From the NCBI GenBank assembly GCA_963726755.1, contig CAVSDB010000003.1, forward strand, positions 248,001 through 312,000: a stretch of DNA of 64,000 nt, read 5' to 3'. The notes below the pieces were generated by a model, which was given only the letters and a program-made list of their open reading frames with translations, was not told where the DNA came from and made no database searches. Both the position numbers and the translations under genes were made by a program. Positions 49,496-58,860 of this stretch are shown piece after piece; position 1 is the stretch's first letter; every line of letters starts with the position of its first letter. This DNA comes from DATKIY01 sp963726755 (GTDB lineage: Bacteria > Actinomycetota > Actinomycetes > JAHEKZ01).

Positions 49496-50161
49496 CTAGA
49501 GCAGCCGACGGTCACTGGCCCATCGAGCCAGCTCGTTGCGGTTCGACAACTGTAACTTTCGAAGCACGCTCGAGACGTGCGTCTCGATGGTCTTCACCGA
49601 CAAGAAGAGTTCCTTGGCGACTTCTTTGTAGGTGTACCCGCGCGCAATGAGTCGCATCACTTCTCGTTCACGCGGTGACAATCGGTCGAGTTCCTCGTCG
49701 ACCACGGGGATGTCGGCATTGCCGGCGAAAGCGTCAAGCACGAAGCCAGCCAGCCGAGGCGAGAAGACGGCGTCTCCGTCGGCGACCCGTTTGATCGCCG
49801 CAGCAAGTTCTTCACCACTGATCGACTTGGTGACGTAGCCACGAGCGCCAGCGCGAATGGTCGCGATGACATCCTCGGCAGCGTCTGAAACCGAGAGGGC
49901 AAGGAACTTGGTCTCCGGGAGCTTGTCCGCGCACTGCCGAAGCACCTCCCGCCCATCGCCGCCCGGCAGGTGAACGTCAAGCAGCACGACATCTGGCTTG
50001 GTGGCCATTACCAGGGCGACCGCCTCCGGGACATCTGCTGCCTCGCCAAGTACCTCGACTGCGTCCCCTAACTCAGCTCTGACACCGGTCCGGAACATGC
50101 GATGGTCGTCGACGATCACTACCGTCGGACGTTTGGGCGAGTTCGGGGCCGTGTCGCTCAT
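49496..50161 (-). CDS. NarL/LuxR-family response regulator
   Basis: The 221-residue protein has a receiver domain (VVIVDDHRMFRTGV, phospho-acceptor Asp62 in VVLLDVHLPGGDG, Lys in YVTKSISGEEL) and a C-terminal LuxR helix-turn-helix (LDRLSPREREVMRLIARGYTYKEVAKEL). Its start overlaps the stop of the PspC-kinase by four bases (ATGA). Likely targets include its own locus and the divergent PspC operon. Confidence 0.94.
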   Translation of the reverse strand: MSDTAPNSPKRPTVVIVDDHRMFRTGVRAELGDAVEVLGEAADVPEAVALVMATKPDVVLLDVHLPGGDGREVLRQCADKLPETKFLALSVSDAAEDVIATIRAGARGYVTKSISGEELAAAIKRVADGDAVFSPRLAGFVLDAFAGNADIPVVDEELDRLSPREREVMRLIARGYTYKEVAKELFLSVKTIETHVSSVLRKLQLSNRNELARWASDRRLL

Positions 50162-51345
50162 GGGGTCAGCCTCATGCTCAGCGCCACCTGAGTGCCCCCT
50201 CCGTCGAGGGTATGGATTTCGGCGGTGCCACCATTGCGCTCCATCCGACCAAGGATCGAGTCACGCACACCTCGACGATCCGGCGGTAGGGCATCGAGGT
50301 CGAACCCATCTCCGCGATCGCGGACGTACATCGTCACCACTTCCTCGTCGACTTCGGCATACACCGAGATCGGTCCTTGGGTACCTGCGTACTTGGCTGC
50401 GTTCACCAGTGCCTCGCGTGATGCCTGCACGAGCGCGGTCAACCGATCGTTGAGTGGCGCATCTGCGACGCAAACCAACTCGATGCGGACGCCGTGCTGA
50501 TCCTCGACGTCGGCGACCACGGCCTCAAGTGCGCCTCGCAACGTATTGGCTTCATTGCTCCCCGGTTCGTAGAGCCAACGACGCAAATCGCGCTCTTGAG
50601 AACGGGCGAGTCGAGCAACGGCACTTGGGTCTGCTGAGTTTCGCTGGATGAGCGTGAGGGTTTGCAACACCGAGTCGTGAACGTGTGCAGCAATGTCTGC
50701 GCGCTCCTCGCTTCGAATGCGTGCACGCCGTTCTTCGTCGCGATCACGAAGCAATGCAATCGCCCAAGGAGCTGCTAGCACCGCCACGCCAGCGGTAACA
50801 ATCAGCCCGGCTAACAACACTCGGGCAACGTCGAGCGGGGAACCCTGAGAGGCCAGCAGCCCAACAACTCCGACCAGGACGAAGACTGCGCCAAGGAACA
50901 CCTGCGGCCAGGCCAACCGACCAGCGACCTGCCCATCTGCGGCCTGACCGGTGATGCGACGACGCTGATCGTCATCGCTGCGCATCCAGAGGAGAGTCCC
51001 GCCGACGACGACGAGCATGAGGGGGGTAGCTGCCGCAGGGAGCACGCGCAAGAACTGCAACAGCAGCACGATCCCCACGACGACAGCCGCCAGACTCAGC
51101 AGCAGCGTGGGTCGCGATCCGCCGCGTCGCACCGGTGCGGTCTCTCGCTCAACGGGGACGAACAGCCAGAGCGCTCCGTAGATCATGACCCCGGCACCAC
51201 CGAGAAACGCCAGCACGATGAAGGCCAGGCGTACCCAGCGCACCTCAACGTTCAGGTGCTCGGAAACGCCTCGGGCAACACCTGCCACCAGTCGCCCGTC
51301 ATCGGCGCGGTAGAGCCGAGGGGTCACGGCCGACTGGGTGGTCAC
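50158..51345 (-). CDS. PspC-domain fused sensor histidine kinase
   Basis: 395 residues from GTG 51345. An N-terminal PspC domain (LYRADDGRLVAGVARGVSEHLNV, with GVMIYGALWLFVPVE) is followed by several membrane segments, a HisKA_3-type dimerisation helix with AHVHDSVLQTL (phospho-acceptor His223), and a HATPase (REALVNAAKYAG, VRDRGDGFDLDAL). Fusion of the envelope-stress PspC domain to a NarL-type kinase is typical of actinobacteria. It is paired with the regulator at 49496 and lies divergent to a second PspC gene. Confidence 0.93.
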   Translation of the reverse strand: MTTQSAVTPRLYRADDGRLVAGVARGVSEHLNVEVRWVRLAFIVLAFLGGAGVMIYGALWLFVPVERETAPVRRGGSRPTLLLSLAAVVVGIVLLLQFLRVLPAAATPLMLVVVGGTLLWMRSDDDQRRRITGQAADGQVAGRLAWPQVFLGAVFVLVGVVGLLASQGSPLDVARVLLAGLIVTAGVAVLAAPWAIALLRDRDEERRARIRSEERADIAAHVHDSVLQTLTLIQRNSADPSAVARLARSQERDLRRWLYEPGSNEANTLRGALEAVVADVEDQHGVRIELVCVADAPLNDRLTALVQASREALVNAAKYAGTQGPISVYAEVDEEVVTMYVRDRGDGFDLDALPPDRRGVRDSILGRMERNGGTAEIHTLDGGGTQVALSMRLTP

Positions 51346-51421
51346 ACGGCATCGTCACACGTCGGGCCACTGCTGCGGTAGCGGAAACTCCCTGAGTCGA
51401 CCCGCAGCCCTGAACGCCAGG

Positions 51422-51440
51422 CTCAGGGTCCACTCAGGGG
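51422..51440 (+). promoter_or_regulatory. Candidate MprA box upstream of the PspC operon
   Basis: CTCAGGGT, CCA, CTCAGGGG: two 8-base direct repeats with a 3-base spacer, 45 bases before the ATG. The layout and sequence match the box before htrA (18007). Two inverted CCCTGAG/CCCTGAA half-sites at 51390 and 51408 point toward the divergent kinase gene. GGATAG at 51475-51480 could be a -10 element. Confidence 0.5.
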
Positions 51441-51484
51441 CTTCTCGGATACCGCACGCACCGCGATGGCCGTTGGATAGGTGC

Positions 51485-52786
51485 ATGAGCCAATCGCAGA
51501 TCCCATCAACCGCCAGCGCCGACCCAACCAATCCCTCACCACCGGCCGCCCCGCGTCGGCCACCGCTTCGCCGTTCCCGCGACGACCGAGTCCTTGGCGG
51601 AGTGTGCGTCGGGGTTGCTCGCTACCTCGGGATCGACCCCGTTCTGGTGCGAGTCATCGTTGTCGCACTCGCCATCTTCGGCGGCGGTGGGATCTTGTTG
51701 TACCTCGCGGCCTGGTTCCTGATCCCCGAGGAGGGCCGCGACCAGTCAGCAGCACAGCAATTGATCGGCGGCGGCTCATCGACCACCACTCTTCTGGTTG
51801 TTGTCGGCATCGTGGTCGTGGTCTCGCTGATGTTGTCGACGTCAGGCATGTGGTTCGGGATGGGACCACACTTCGGTCCCCCCGGTGCACTTCTCCTCAT
51901 CGGGGTTATCGCACTAACCGTGTGGCTGGTTCGTCGCAATGACGCCGACCCCGAACCGCCGACCGTCCAGCAAACCTTGACCACCCAAACCCACGAGGTG
52001 ACCGCAGTGACCAGCACAGTTGACCAACCCACCCAGGTGCTCGACGCACCGACGGCACCTCCGAGCGGGCCGACGTATTACGGAACCGCGACCTACGAAC
52101 CAGATCCGACTCCACCACCGGTTAAGCCCAAACAACCAAGCAGCGTCCTTGGACTGCTGACCGTGAGCATGACGGCCCTGGTTGCCGGAATCCTGATCAC
52201 GATCGACCTAGCTAGTTCGAACAGCGCGATCTCGAGCACCACAGTGCTTGCGGCATCACTGGCCGTCGTCGCTGTCGGGCTATTGATCGGGACGTTCGTC
52301 GGACGTAGTCGCGGGCTGATTGTGCTGGGCGTCATTCTCGCGCTCACCACGGCAGCTAGCTCCGCACTGGAGTCGGTGGATCTATCGGGTGGTGTCGGTG
52401 AACGATCCTGGCATCCCACGACCTCGCAGGCGGCGGCCGAGAACTTCCGACTCGGAGTGGGTGAAGCAACCCTGGATCTGCGCGACCTACCTCCCTCAAG
52501 CACGACCGTGGTGGACCCAGTCTCGGCATCAGTTGGAATCGGGAAACTCATCGTGTTGGTGCCCGACGACGTTGATGTCGACCTCTCAGCCCAGATTGGG
52601 TTGGGTCAGGTCAACATCAATGGCGAGACAGTCTCAAGGAACAACGCAGATGTGAACACGACTATCGACGTTCCGAACGAGACGGGGACGATCGCCCTCG
52701 ACCTCGAAGTGGGAATGGGCGATATCGCAGTACGAACACACACGCCCACCGACCTAAGGCACCCTGAGCAAGGAGCACAACGATGA
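51485..52786 (+). CDS. PspC-domain membrane protein with adhesin-like C-terminal domain
   Basis: 433 residues from ATG 51485 (MSQSQIPSTASADPT). A Pro-rich N-terminus precedes a PspC domain (RDDRVLGGVCVGVARYLGID ... LYLAAWFLIPEE), then membrane segments (LLVVVGIVVVVSLMLS, ALLLIGVIALTVWLV), a Pro-rich linker, three more membrane helices and a C-terminal beta-rich domain (LGVGEATLDLRDL ... ASVGIGKLIVLVPDDVDVDL ... LEVGMGDIAVR) similar to the toastrack/DUF2154-type cell-surface domain. It probably senses membrane stress with the divergent kinase. Confidence 0.9.
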   Translation: MSQSQIPSTASADPTNPSPPAAPRRPPLRRSRDDRVLGGVCVGVARYLGIDPVLVRVIVVALAIFGGGGILLYLAAWFLIPEEGRDQSAAQQLIGGGSSTTTLLVVVGIVVVVSLMLSTSGMWFGMGPHFGPPGALLLIGVIALTVWLVRRNDADPEPPTVQQTLTTQTHEVTAVTSTVDQPTQVLDAPTAPPSGPTYYGTATYEPDPTPPPVKPKQPSSVLGLLTVSMTALVAGILITIDLASSNSAISSTTVLAASLAVVAVGLLIGTFVGRSRGLIVLGVILALTTAASSALESVDLSGGVGERSWHPTTSQAAAENFRLGVGEATLDLRDLPPSSTTVVDPVSASVGIGKLIVLVPDDVDVDLSAQIGLGQVNINGETVSRNNADVNTTIDVPNETGTIALDLEVGMGDIAVRTHTPTDLRHPEQGAQR

Positions 52787-53058
52787 AGCGTCACCAAATG
52801 GATCCGGTATCTCTCGTCGCCGGACTGGTCTTCGCCGCAGTAGCCGGCGTCTATCTGATCGCCACGCAGACCGATACCAACGTCGACGGACGCTGGGTAC
52901 TCCCGTTAGCTCTGATCGGCCTCGGCGTCGGCGGGGTGCTCGGTGCAGTCAATAGCGCAGCGCGCCAGCGCATCAGTCGAGTCGATGAACCTACGGTCGC
53001 AGATGACGACGAGCTAACCGAGCTATCGGAGTCAGTCGAAGCCCATCGAGATCATTAA
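52783..53058 (+). CDS. Small membrane protein of the PspC operon
   Basis: 91 residues, ATG overlapping the PspC gene stop (ATGA). Two hydrophobic segments (SLVAGLVFAAVAGVYLIAT and VLPLALIGLGVGGVLGAVNSA) and an acidic C-terminus. Not recognised beyond being a membrane protein; the coupling to the PspC gene argues for a shared envelope role. Its last 68 bases overlap the end of the Nudix gene on the other strand. Confidence 0.8.
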   Translation: MKRHQMDPVSLVAGLVFAAVAGVYLIATQTDTNVDGRWVLPLALIGLGVGGVLGAVNSAARQRISRVDEPTVADDDELTELSESVEAHRDH

Positions 53059-53434
53059 CGTCATGCCACGTCGGAGCATCGCTACTGCCGTCGATGTCGA
53101 GGACCTTCAACGGCCCCTCGGCATCGACGTCCAGGCGGTAAAGAACTCTCACGGCGTGATAGCGCTGCAGCACCTCTTGATCGATCAGATTTTCTCGGGC
53201 ATGTGAGTCAACATCGAGCAACTCGGTGACGTGGCCACGTAAGCCGGTCTCTTCGTAGAGTTCGCGCACCACTGCGGTTGCCGGATGTTCGCCATGCTCG
53301 ATGCCACCGCCGGGTAGCGACCACGAACCCGGGGAGGGCGTCACTCGGGTCAGACGCACAAGCAAGATTCGGCTGTCACGTTGCACAACGCCGTACGCGG
53401 CTACTCGCTGGATGTCCTGGACGGCGCGTCCCAT
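52991..53434 (-). CDS. Nudix hydrolase
   Basis: 147 residues with a clear Nudix box in GGGIEHGEHPATAVVREL followed by YEETG, matching Gx5Ex7REUxEExG. The preceding SPGSWSLPGG and the VLYRLDVDAEG region fit the fold. Family members hydrolyse nucleoside diphosphates linked to another group; the substrate is unknown. Start ATG 53434 lacks a clear ribosome site. The tail overlaps the neighbouring convergent gene by 68 bases. Confidence 0.88.
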   Translation of the reverse strand: MGRAVQDIQRVAAYGVVQRDSRILLVRLTRVTPSPGSWSLPGGGIEHGEHPATAVVRELYEETGLRGHVTELLDVDSHARENLIDQEVLQRYHAVRVLYRLDVDAEGPLKVLDIDGSSDAPTWHDVNDLDGLRLTPIARLARRHLRP

Positions 53435-53494
53435 GCGTTGATCATGGCAGGCCGTGGCTATCTTGCGCGGGTGCCGACGGCCTCGGACAGTGGC

Positions 53495-53665
53495 TTACGC
53501 CACCGCCCGGGGCCGCCAGCCGAGGTAGCGAAGGTAGCTCCGGGTACCAATGCGAGCGGCCGTCGGCACTGGGCTGACGGTCCACCCACGGGCAAGGAGG
53601 TATCCGAACCAGTCCTGATCCGGCTCGCCGAACGCTGCCGGCCAGTCAAAACGTTGCCAGTCCAT
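53495..53665 (-). CDS. Possible small protein
   Basis: A frame from ATG 53665 (or GTG 53713) gives 56 to 72 residues, MDWQRFDWPAAFGEPDQDWF at its start, Trp-rich, ending in GWRPRAVA. It lies in the 365-base gap between the Nudix and chemoreceptor genes, on the same strand as both. No family is recognised. The rest of the gap holds two GGTAAAGA direct repeats near 53718-53740 and a hairpin CTAGTTCT/AGGACTAG at 53786-53803 overlapping the chemoreceptor stop. Confidence 0.35.
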   Translation of the reverse strand: MDWQRFDWPAAFGEPDQDWFGYLLARGWTVSPVPTAARIGTRSYLRYLGWRPRAVA

Positions 53666-53799
53666 CGCTGCCTCTTCCTGCGGAGGGAAGGGATCTTGCT
53701 GGGGCAGAACCATGCTGGTAAAGATCTGTGCGGGTAAAGAATCGTGACCTGGGAAGGGTCCTTACTTGTATCGGCCCAAGATGGCCTAGTTCTTTAGGA

Positions 53800-55887
53800 C
53801 TAGTCCCGACCGATTTCGACCGATTCTTCCGGGATGTTCTCGATCAGCCCCTCAGCGGTAGTTTCGCCGAACGCTGCGATCGAGGCATCAAACTCCGCGG
53901 CCAGTTCGGAGATGGTCTGGGCCGACACCGCGACTTGCGATGACCCGGCGGCGAACTGCATGGATGTCTCGCTGACCTGCGCCATGGCCACGACAACCTG
54001 GTCGGATGCCGAACGTTGCTGCTGGGTCGCGACGGAGATCTCGGCAACTGCGGTCGTGGTGCTGTCGACCATGGCAGCGATCCGATCGAGCGCCACCGCC
54101 GCAGAACCAGCCACCTGAACCCCTTGGGCTGCCTCACGAGCACCCTCGGTCGAAGCCAACACCGTGTTGTTGGTATGCGCCTGAATCTCGGTGACCAGAG
54201 CTTGAATCTGGGCTGTCGACTCCTGAGCGCGCTCAGCAAGTTTGCGAACCTCTGCGGCAACGACAGCGAATCCACGGCCGTGTTCGCCCGCCCGTGCAGC
54301 TTCGATCGCTGCGTTCAGCGCCAACAGGTTGGTCTGTTCGCTCAGTTCGTCGATGATCGCCAGGATGCGGCCAATCTCGTTGACCTTCTCGCCAAGCAGA
54401 TTCGAACTGTTGGAAATCGATTCGGCCTTATCGGTCATTCGATCCATGGCAGCGACCGAGTCGCGAACTGCGGCCAGCCCCTCTTCGGTAAAGCCAAGAG
54501 TCTCTCGGGCGGCGACAGCGACCTTGGACGCCGTGTCCGCGATTTGCGCCGCCGTAACGGCGAGTTCTTCGACAGTCGCGGTGGTCTCGGTAACAGCCGT
54601 TGACTGCTCAGACGCGGTGGCTGCTTGTTGTGTTGACGAGGATCGAAGTTCGGCCGCAGAGTGTGCCAACCGGGCGCCACTCTCCTGTGCTTGCAGCACC
54701 AATGAACGCAAATGGCTGAGAGTGACGTCGAAACTGTGTGCGAGAGCCGTCATCCGAACGTCGCCGAGGTCGAAGGCACAGGTTACGTCGAGATCACCAG
54801 CAGCTGCGCGAGCGAGAACATCGTTGAGGTCGTTGAGCCGAGCATCAAGTAGGTCACGCTCCTCGACGATCTGCGCTTCCCTCCGCTGCCGTTGACGTCG
54901 CGCACGCCACGCGTCGACCAGACCGATCACAAGAAGCGGCAATCCCAGTGCGAACAACGCGATCATCAACGGTGTCAGGTTCGCAATTACCCCCACAGGT
55001 ACGACGGACGCTGATGCGGTGATGATCCAATTGTTGGCATTGACCGATGGCAGCGAACCCTCATGAGGCAACGGGGTGTAAGCAACCCGCTCGTCGCCTA
55101 ACGTTGTCGTCCCGGAAGCCTCAGAGAACGGCGCGTTCTGGAACAACGTTTCCTCAGGGTCGCCGAGGGGTGCGCCCTTTAGCTGTTCGTCTGCGCCATC
55201 CAAGATCTCTGCGCCGGTATCGGCGTCCACCACTCTGATCGACGCGCCAACGGAGCTGTCCAGGTGGGTTGATGTCCGCAGACTTTCCAGGCTGGTTTCG
55301 AAATGCACGAGCGCGGGCGTCCGATTGCCGACTGAAATCTTGGTCGCTGTACCGACAACCCACAGTCCGGAGTCGCCAGAAACGTACGGCACCGATTGGT
55401 AGGCCGTCCCGAGGTCCGTCTCTTTAGTCGGGCCGAAGAAGACACCCTTTGACTCATCGAGTGAAAGGTCCTTATACGGGGCGGCCTTCCCATTGACGAT
55501 GCGTGATAACTCGCGGCCGGTATTCAGATCGATGAAGCACGCTTCGCTGACCTCACCGGGGAAGAGATCCTCGACCGTCCGCAGATCCTCTTGTGTCTCT
55601 TGTACAAAATCGATGTTGTTTCTGAGTTTGGGTTCCATCGGCCCAGGCGCTTCGTAAACCTCCCGAAACGCAGGCTGCTTTGAGAGTTGGAGGTCTGCAG
55701 TCACTGCACGTTCAAAGTGGTTGTCGAGTTGCAAGGCGGCGGACTCGGCGGATGAGTTGAGATCGCGGTCCAGTGCTTGCGCTCGCTGCGTTGAGTCTCG
55801 GGTCGCCTGTAGGAGGAGTACCGAACCAGACACTGTGAGCGTGAGCCCCAGTGCGACGGCCACTCCGCGGATTGTCTTCCGCTGCAC
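53800..55887 (-). CDS. Methyl-accepting chemotaxis protein with extracellular sensor
   Basis: About 695 residues from GTG 55887, chosen because GGGGAGA lies 4 bases before it; a TTG at 55959 is an in-frame alternative. A first membrane segment (GVAVALGLTLTVSGSVLLLQ) and a second (TPLMIALFALGLPLLVIGLV) flank an extracellular dCache-like domain of about 270 residues. Then come HAMP and the coiled signalling domain with the conserved hairpin tip (IDELSEQTNLLALNAAIEAA, GRGFAVVAAEVRKLAERA). It would sense an outside ligand and control CheA. No other chemotaxis or flagellar genes are in the window. Confidence 0.92.
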   Translation of the reverse strand: MQRKTIRGVAVALGLTLTVSGSVLLLQATRDSTQRAQALDRDLNSSAESAALQLDNHFERAVTADLQLSKQPAFREVYEAPGPMEPKLRNNIDFVQETQEDLRTVEDLFPGEVSEACFIDLNTGRELSRIVNGKAAPYKDLSLDESKGVFFGPTKETDLGTAYQSVPYVSGDSGLWVVGTATKISVGNRTPALVHFETSLESLRTSTHLDSSVGASIRVVDADTGAEILDGADEQLKGAPLGDPEETLFQNAPFSEASGTTTLGDERVAYTPLPHEGSLPSVNANNWIITASASVVPVGVIANLTPLMIALFALGLPLLVIGLVDAWRARRQRQRREAQIVEERDLLDARLNDLNDVLARAAAGDLDVTCAFDLGDVRMTALAHSFDVTLSHLRSLVLQAQESGARLAHSAAELRSSSTQQAATASEQSTAVTETTATVEELAVTAAQIADTASKVAVAARETLGFTEEGLAAVRDSVAAMDRMTDKAESISNSSNLLGEKVNEIGRILAIIDELSEQTNLLALNAAIEAARAGEHGRGFAVVAAEVRKLAERAQESTAQIQALVTEIQAHTNNTVLASTEGAREAAQGVQVAGSAAVALDRIAAMVDSTTTAVAEISVATQQQRSASDQVVVAMAQVSETSMQFAAGSSQVAVSAQTISELAAEFDASIAAFGETTAEGLIENIPEESVEIGRD

Positions 55888-56109
55888 GACTCTCCCCGTC
55901 CTCGCGGTTCCGGTCGCCCCTGCACGCTCGACCGGTCCTCCACTGAGCAAATTCGTCAAGGGTCAGGGGTTGCTTGAGGAGATTCGAGGCACTTCCCCGA
56001 GCGCCCTCGTGGTTCGCTGCTCTCGAATCGACCCCGCTGACCGATTTGGTGATTTGTCGCCGTGGCCAGCCACGAAGGGTTCCGGGTGCCCCATCGGTAG
56101 CCTCAGCCC

Positions 56110-56598
56110 GTGCCACGCCTTCTGGTCGTTCATCACTCTCCGACGAACTCAATGCAGGCTCTTCTAGACGCTGTGCTTGAGGGCGCGCATGATCCTCAGC
56201 TCGAGGGCATCGACGTCGTCGCTCAACCTGCCCTGTCGACGACCAGCGACGACGTACTTTCGGCAGACGGATACATCCTTGGCACGACCGCTAACTTCGG
56301 GTACATGTCAGGTGCACTCAAACATTTCTTCGACAGCACCTTCCTGGCGATTGGCGGTTCGCTTTCGGATGACGGTTCGGCCGGTGGCTCATCGGGGGTG
56401 AGTGTTGGACGACCGTTCGGTCTGTTCGTTCACGGTCGCTACGACACCACCGGGGCAGTGCGATCGGTGCTCGGAATCGTCGGTGCTCTACGATGGCGGC
56501 AATCGGCCGACGTCTTAGAAGTCCTAGGTGATGTGACTCAAGATGACCTCGACTCGGCGTACAACCTGGGCGCGACCATCGCCGCGGGTTTGACATAG
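56110..56598 (+). CDS. Flavodoxin-family NAD(P)H-dependent oxidoreductase
   Basis: 162 residues from GTG 56110. LLVVHHSPTNSMQALLDAVLEG starts the flavodoxin fold and GTTANFGYMSGALKHFFDSTF carries the conserved FMN-side loop of the NADPH-dependent FMN reductase/WrbA-like group. It likely binds FMN and passes electrons to small acceptors. The gap to the divergent chemoreceptor is about 220 bases. Confidence 0.82.
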   Translation: MPRLLVVHHSPTNSMQALLDAVLEGAHDPQLEGIDVVAQPALSTTSDDVLSADGYILGTTANFGYMSGALKHFFDSTFLAIGGSLSDDGSAGGSSGVSVGRPFGLFVHGRYDTTGAVRSVLGIVGALRWRQSADVLEVLGDVTQDDLDSAYNLGATIAAGLT

Positions 56599-56660
56599 TT
56601 CGGCTACCTCACCACCCAGCACCAAGACCGTGCCCAATCACGCTGAGATCAGGGAGGAGA

Positions 56661-57167
56661 ATGCCCTTGAGGTGTCCCCTAGGCCATGACTCCCGGATCA
56701 CGGTACGTATTGCATGCATTGCGGTTCCGCCCTGTGGGCACCATGCATGCAAGGACATTCCTGCCCCGCGACGGTTAAGTTTTGCGGGGAATGTGGTGCC
56801 GCCGTGGACCCGGACAAGGTCGCCGCGCCAGCCCTGCAATTGAGTATGAGCGGAAGCAATAGCGAGCCAATGGCAAGCGATGCTGCCTCACTAACCACCA
56901 CGGTCCCCAGCGCATTCTGCGACTGTGGGGGAACAACAATCATGGCGCGCGGAACAACAATCGCCGAGGGGACGAGGCAGTGCAATAACTGTGGCCGCCC
57001 CGTGTCGATGGACCGGGTGCGCTCAGTCGTCGTGGCCATCCCCGGCCCCGCGACCACCCGTACTGCCAGCCAAGCGCGAATGGCAGCCGCCGCCAAACAC
57101 GAATGTGTTGGCAATCGTCGCGATCGTGTCTGTGTTCTTCGGCATGCTGGCGGGCGGGATTTTCTGA
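56661..57167 (+). CDS. Zinc-ribbon protein with C-terminal membrane anchor (two frameshifts)
   Basis: ATG 56661 has GGGAGGAG immediately upstream. Reading across frames gives CPLGHDSRITVRYCMHCGS, then HSCPATVKFCGECGAAV, later FCDCGG and QCNNCGRP, so up to three Cys-pair ribbons, then a Pro-rich linker PPPNTNVLAIVAI and the hydrophobic end VSVFFGMLAGGIF. Frames change at about 56706 and 57050. This is the double-zinc-ribbon plus one-TM layout of small actinobacterial membrane proteins of unknown role. Confidence 0.65.
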
Positions 57168-57177
57168 TTCGCGGGCG

Positions 57178-58760
57178 TTACTCCCACTCGATGGTGCCGG
57201 GGGGCTTGCTCGTTACGTCCAGCGTCACACGGTTGATCTCTCGCACCTCATTGGTGATGCGAGTGGAGATTCTCGCGATTAAGTCGTAGGGCAGCCTCGC
57301 CCAGTCCGCAGTCATTGCGTCTTCACTGGCAACTGGCCGAAGCACTACGGGATGACCGTACGTCCGGCCGTCCCCCTGCACGCCGACCGAGCGGACGTCC
57401 GCGAGCAACACAACCGGGAACTGCCAGACGTCACGATCAAGACCAGCTCGGGTGAGTTCCTCGCGGGCAATGGCATCGGCCTGGCGAAGCACCTCAAGGC
57501 GTTCACGGTTGACCTCGCCGATGATCCGGATGGCGAGGCCCGGTCCTGGAAAGGGTTGACGCCAAACGATGTCGTCCGGCAGGCCTAGCTTCTCGCCGAC
57601 TGCGCGCACTTCGTCTTTGAACAGATTGCGAAGCGGTTCGACGAGCGCGAACTGAAGGTCCTCGGGTAGGCCACCGACGTTGTGGTGACTCTTGATGTTG
57701 GCGGTTCCAGTTCCGCCACCGCTTTCAACCACGTCCGGGTAGAGCGTGCCTTGAACTAAGAATTCGACGGTCTGACCCTGTGCGCCAGCTTCGGTGACGA
57801 CTTCTGTGGCGGCCTGTTCGAACGTGCGGATGAACTCGCGTCCAATGATCTTGCGCTTCTCTTCGGGATCGGTGACCCCTAACAATGCATCGAGGAATTG
57901 CTGTTGCGCATCGACCACCTTGAGTCTGACACCGGTAGCGGCAACGAAGTCCTTGTCGACTTGCTCGGCCTCGCCCTCACGCAGCAGTCCGTGATCAACA
58001 AAGACACACGTGAGTTGATCGCCCACTGCACGTTGCACGAGAGCCGCAGCGACCGCCGAGTCCACGCCACCGGACAGGCCACAGATGACCATTCCGTCGC
58101 CGACCTGGTCACGGATCAAGTCGACCTGCTCATCGATGACGTTGCTCATCGTCCACGTCGGTCGACAACCCTGCGATCTCGTAGAGGAAGTGCTCTAGAA
58201 CTGCTTGGCCATGTTCGGTGTGCATGACCTCGGGGTGGAATTGAACGCCTGCCAGCCGGTGTTCAACGTCCTCGAACGCCGCGACCGGCGCGCCCTCGCT
58301 CATGGCGGTAACGGTGAAGCCCTTGGGGGCCACAACGACAGAGTCACCGTGCGACATCCAGACCGACAAGTCGCGAGGCAGTCCCTTGAACAACGTGGTG
58401 TCGGCGTCGACCACCTGTAGCGCGGTTCCCCCGTATTCGGAGGCACCGGTGTGCGCCACCTCCCCTTTAAGAGACTGCGCCATCGCCTGAAAGCCGTAGC
58501 AGATCCCGAAGGTGGGAACACCGCTAGCGAAGAGTTTGGGGTCCACCGCTGGGGCATTCTCGACGTAAACGCTGCTCGGGTCCGCCGGACAAGATGATGG
58601 CCGCTGGTTTCTTCGCCAACATCTCGGCGACCGGCATCGTGTGGGGGACGATCTCGCTGTAAACCCGCGCCTCACGCACCCGGCGAGCGATCAGTTGGGC
58701 GTATTGCGCACCAAAATCCACGACCAGGACGGTGTCGAAACCTTCTGCAGGAGCACTCAC
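57178..58760 (-). CDS. guaA: GMP synthase (glutamine-hydrolysing), two frameshifts
   Basis: The class I amidotransferase domain (VVDFGAQYAQLIARRVREA, nucleophile Cys in GICYGFQAMA, HPEV near its end) is joined to the ATP-pyrophosphatase domain (CGLSGGVDSAVAAALV P-loop) and dimerisation domain ending SKPPGTIEWE. Frames change at about 58580 (LSGGP to SSVYVENAPAVD) and about 58148 (IAGLST to MSNVIDEQVD). It aminates XMP to GMP. It lies two genes from guaB3 and guaB, the IMP-dehydrogenase side of the same branch. Confidence 0.95.
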
Positions 58761-58860
58761 CGGACTCAGTCTACCGAGGTCGCGAGCCAGTTTCTTCGTT
58801 GGCGGCCGCCGCGCAATTGGTTCGCCCCGAGGGGGTCTGAACGCCTAGCGTGGGACCCCC

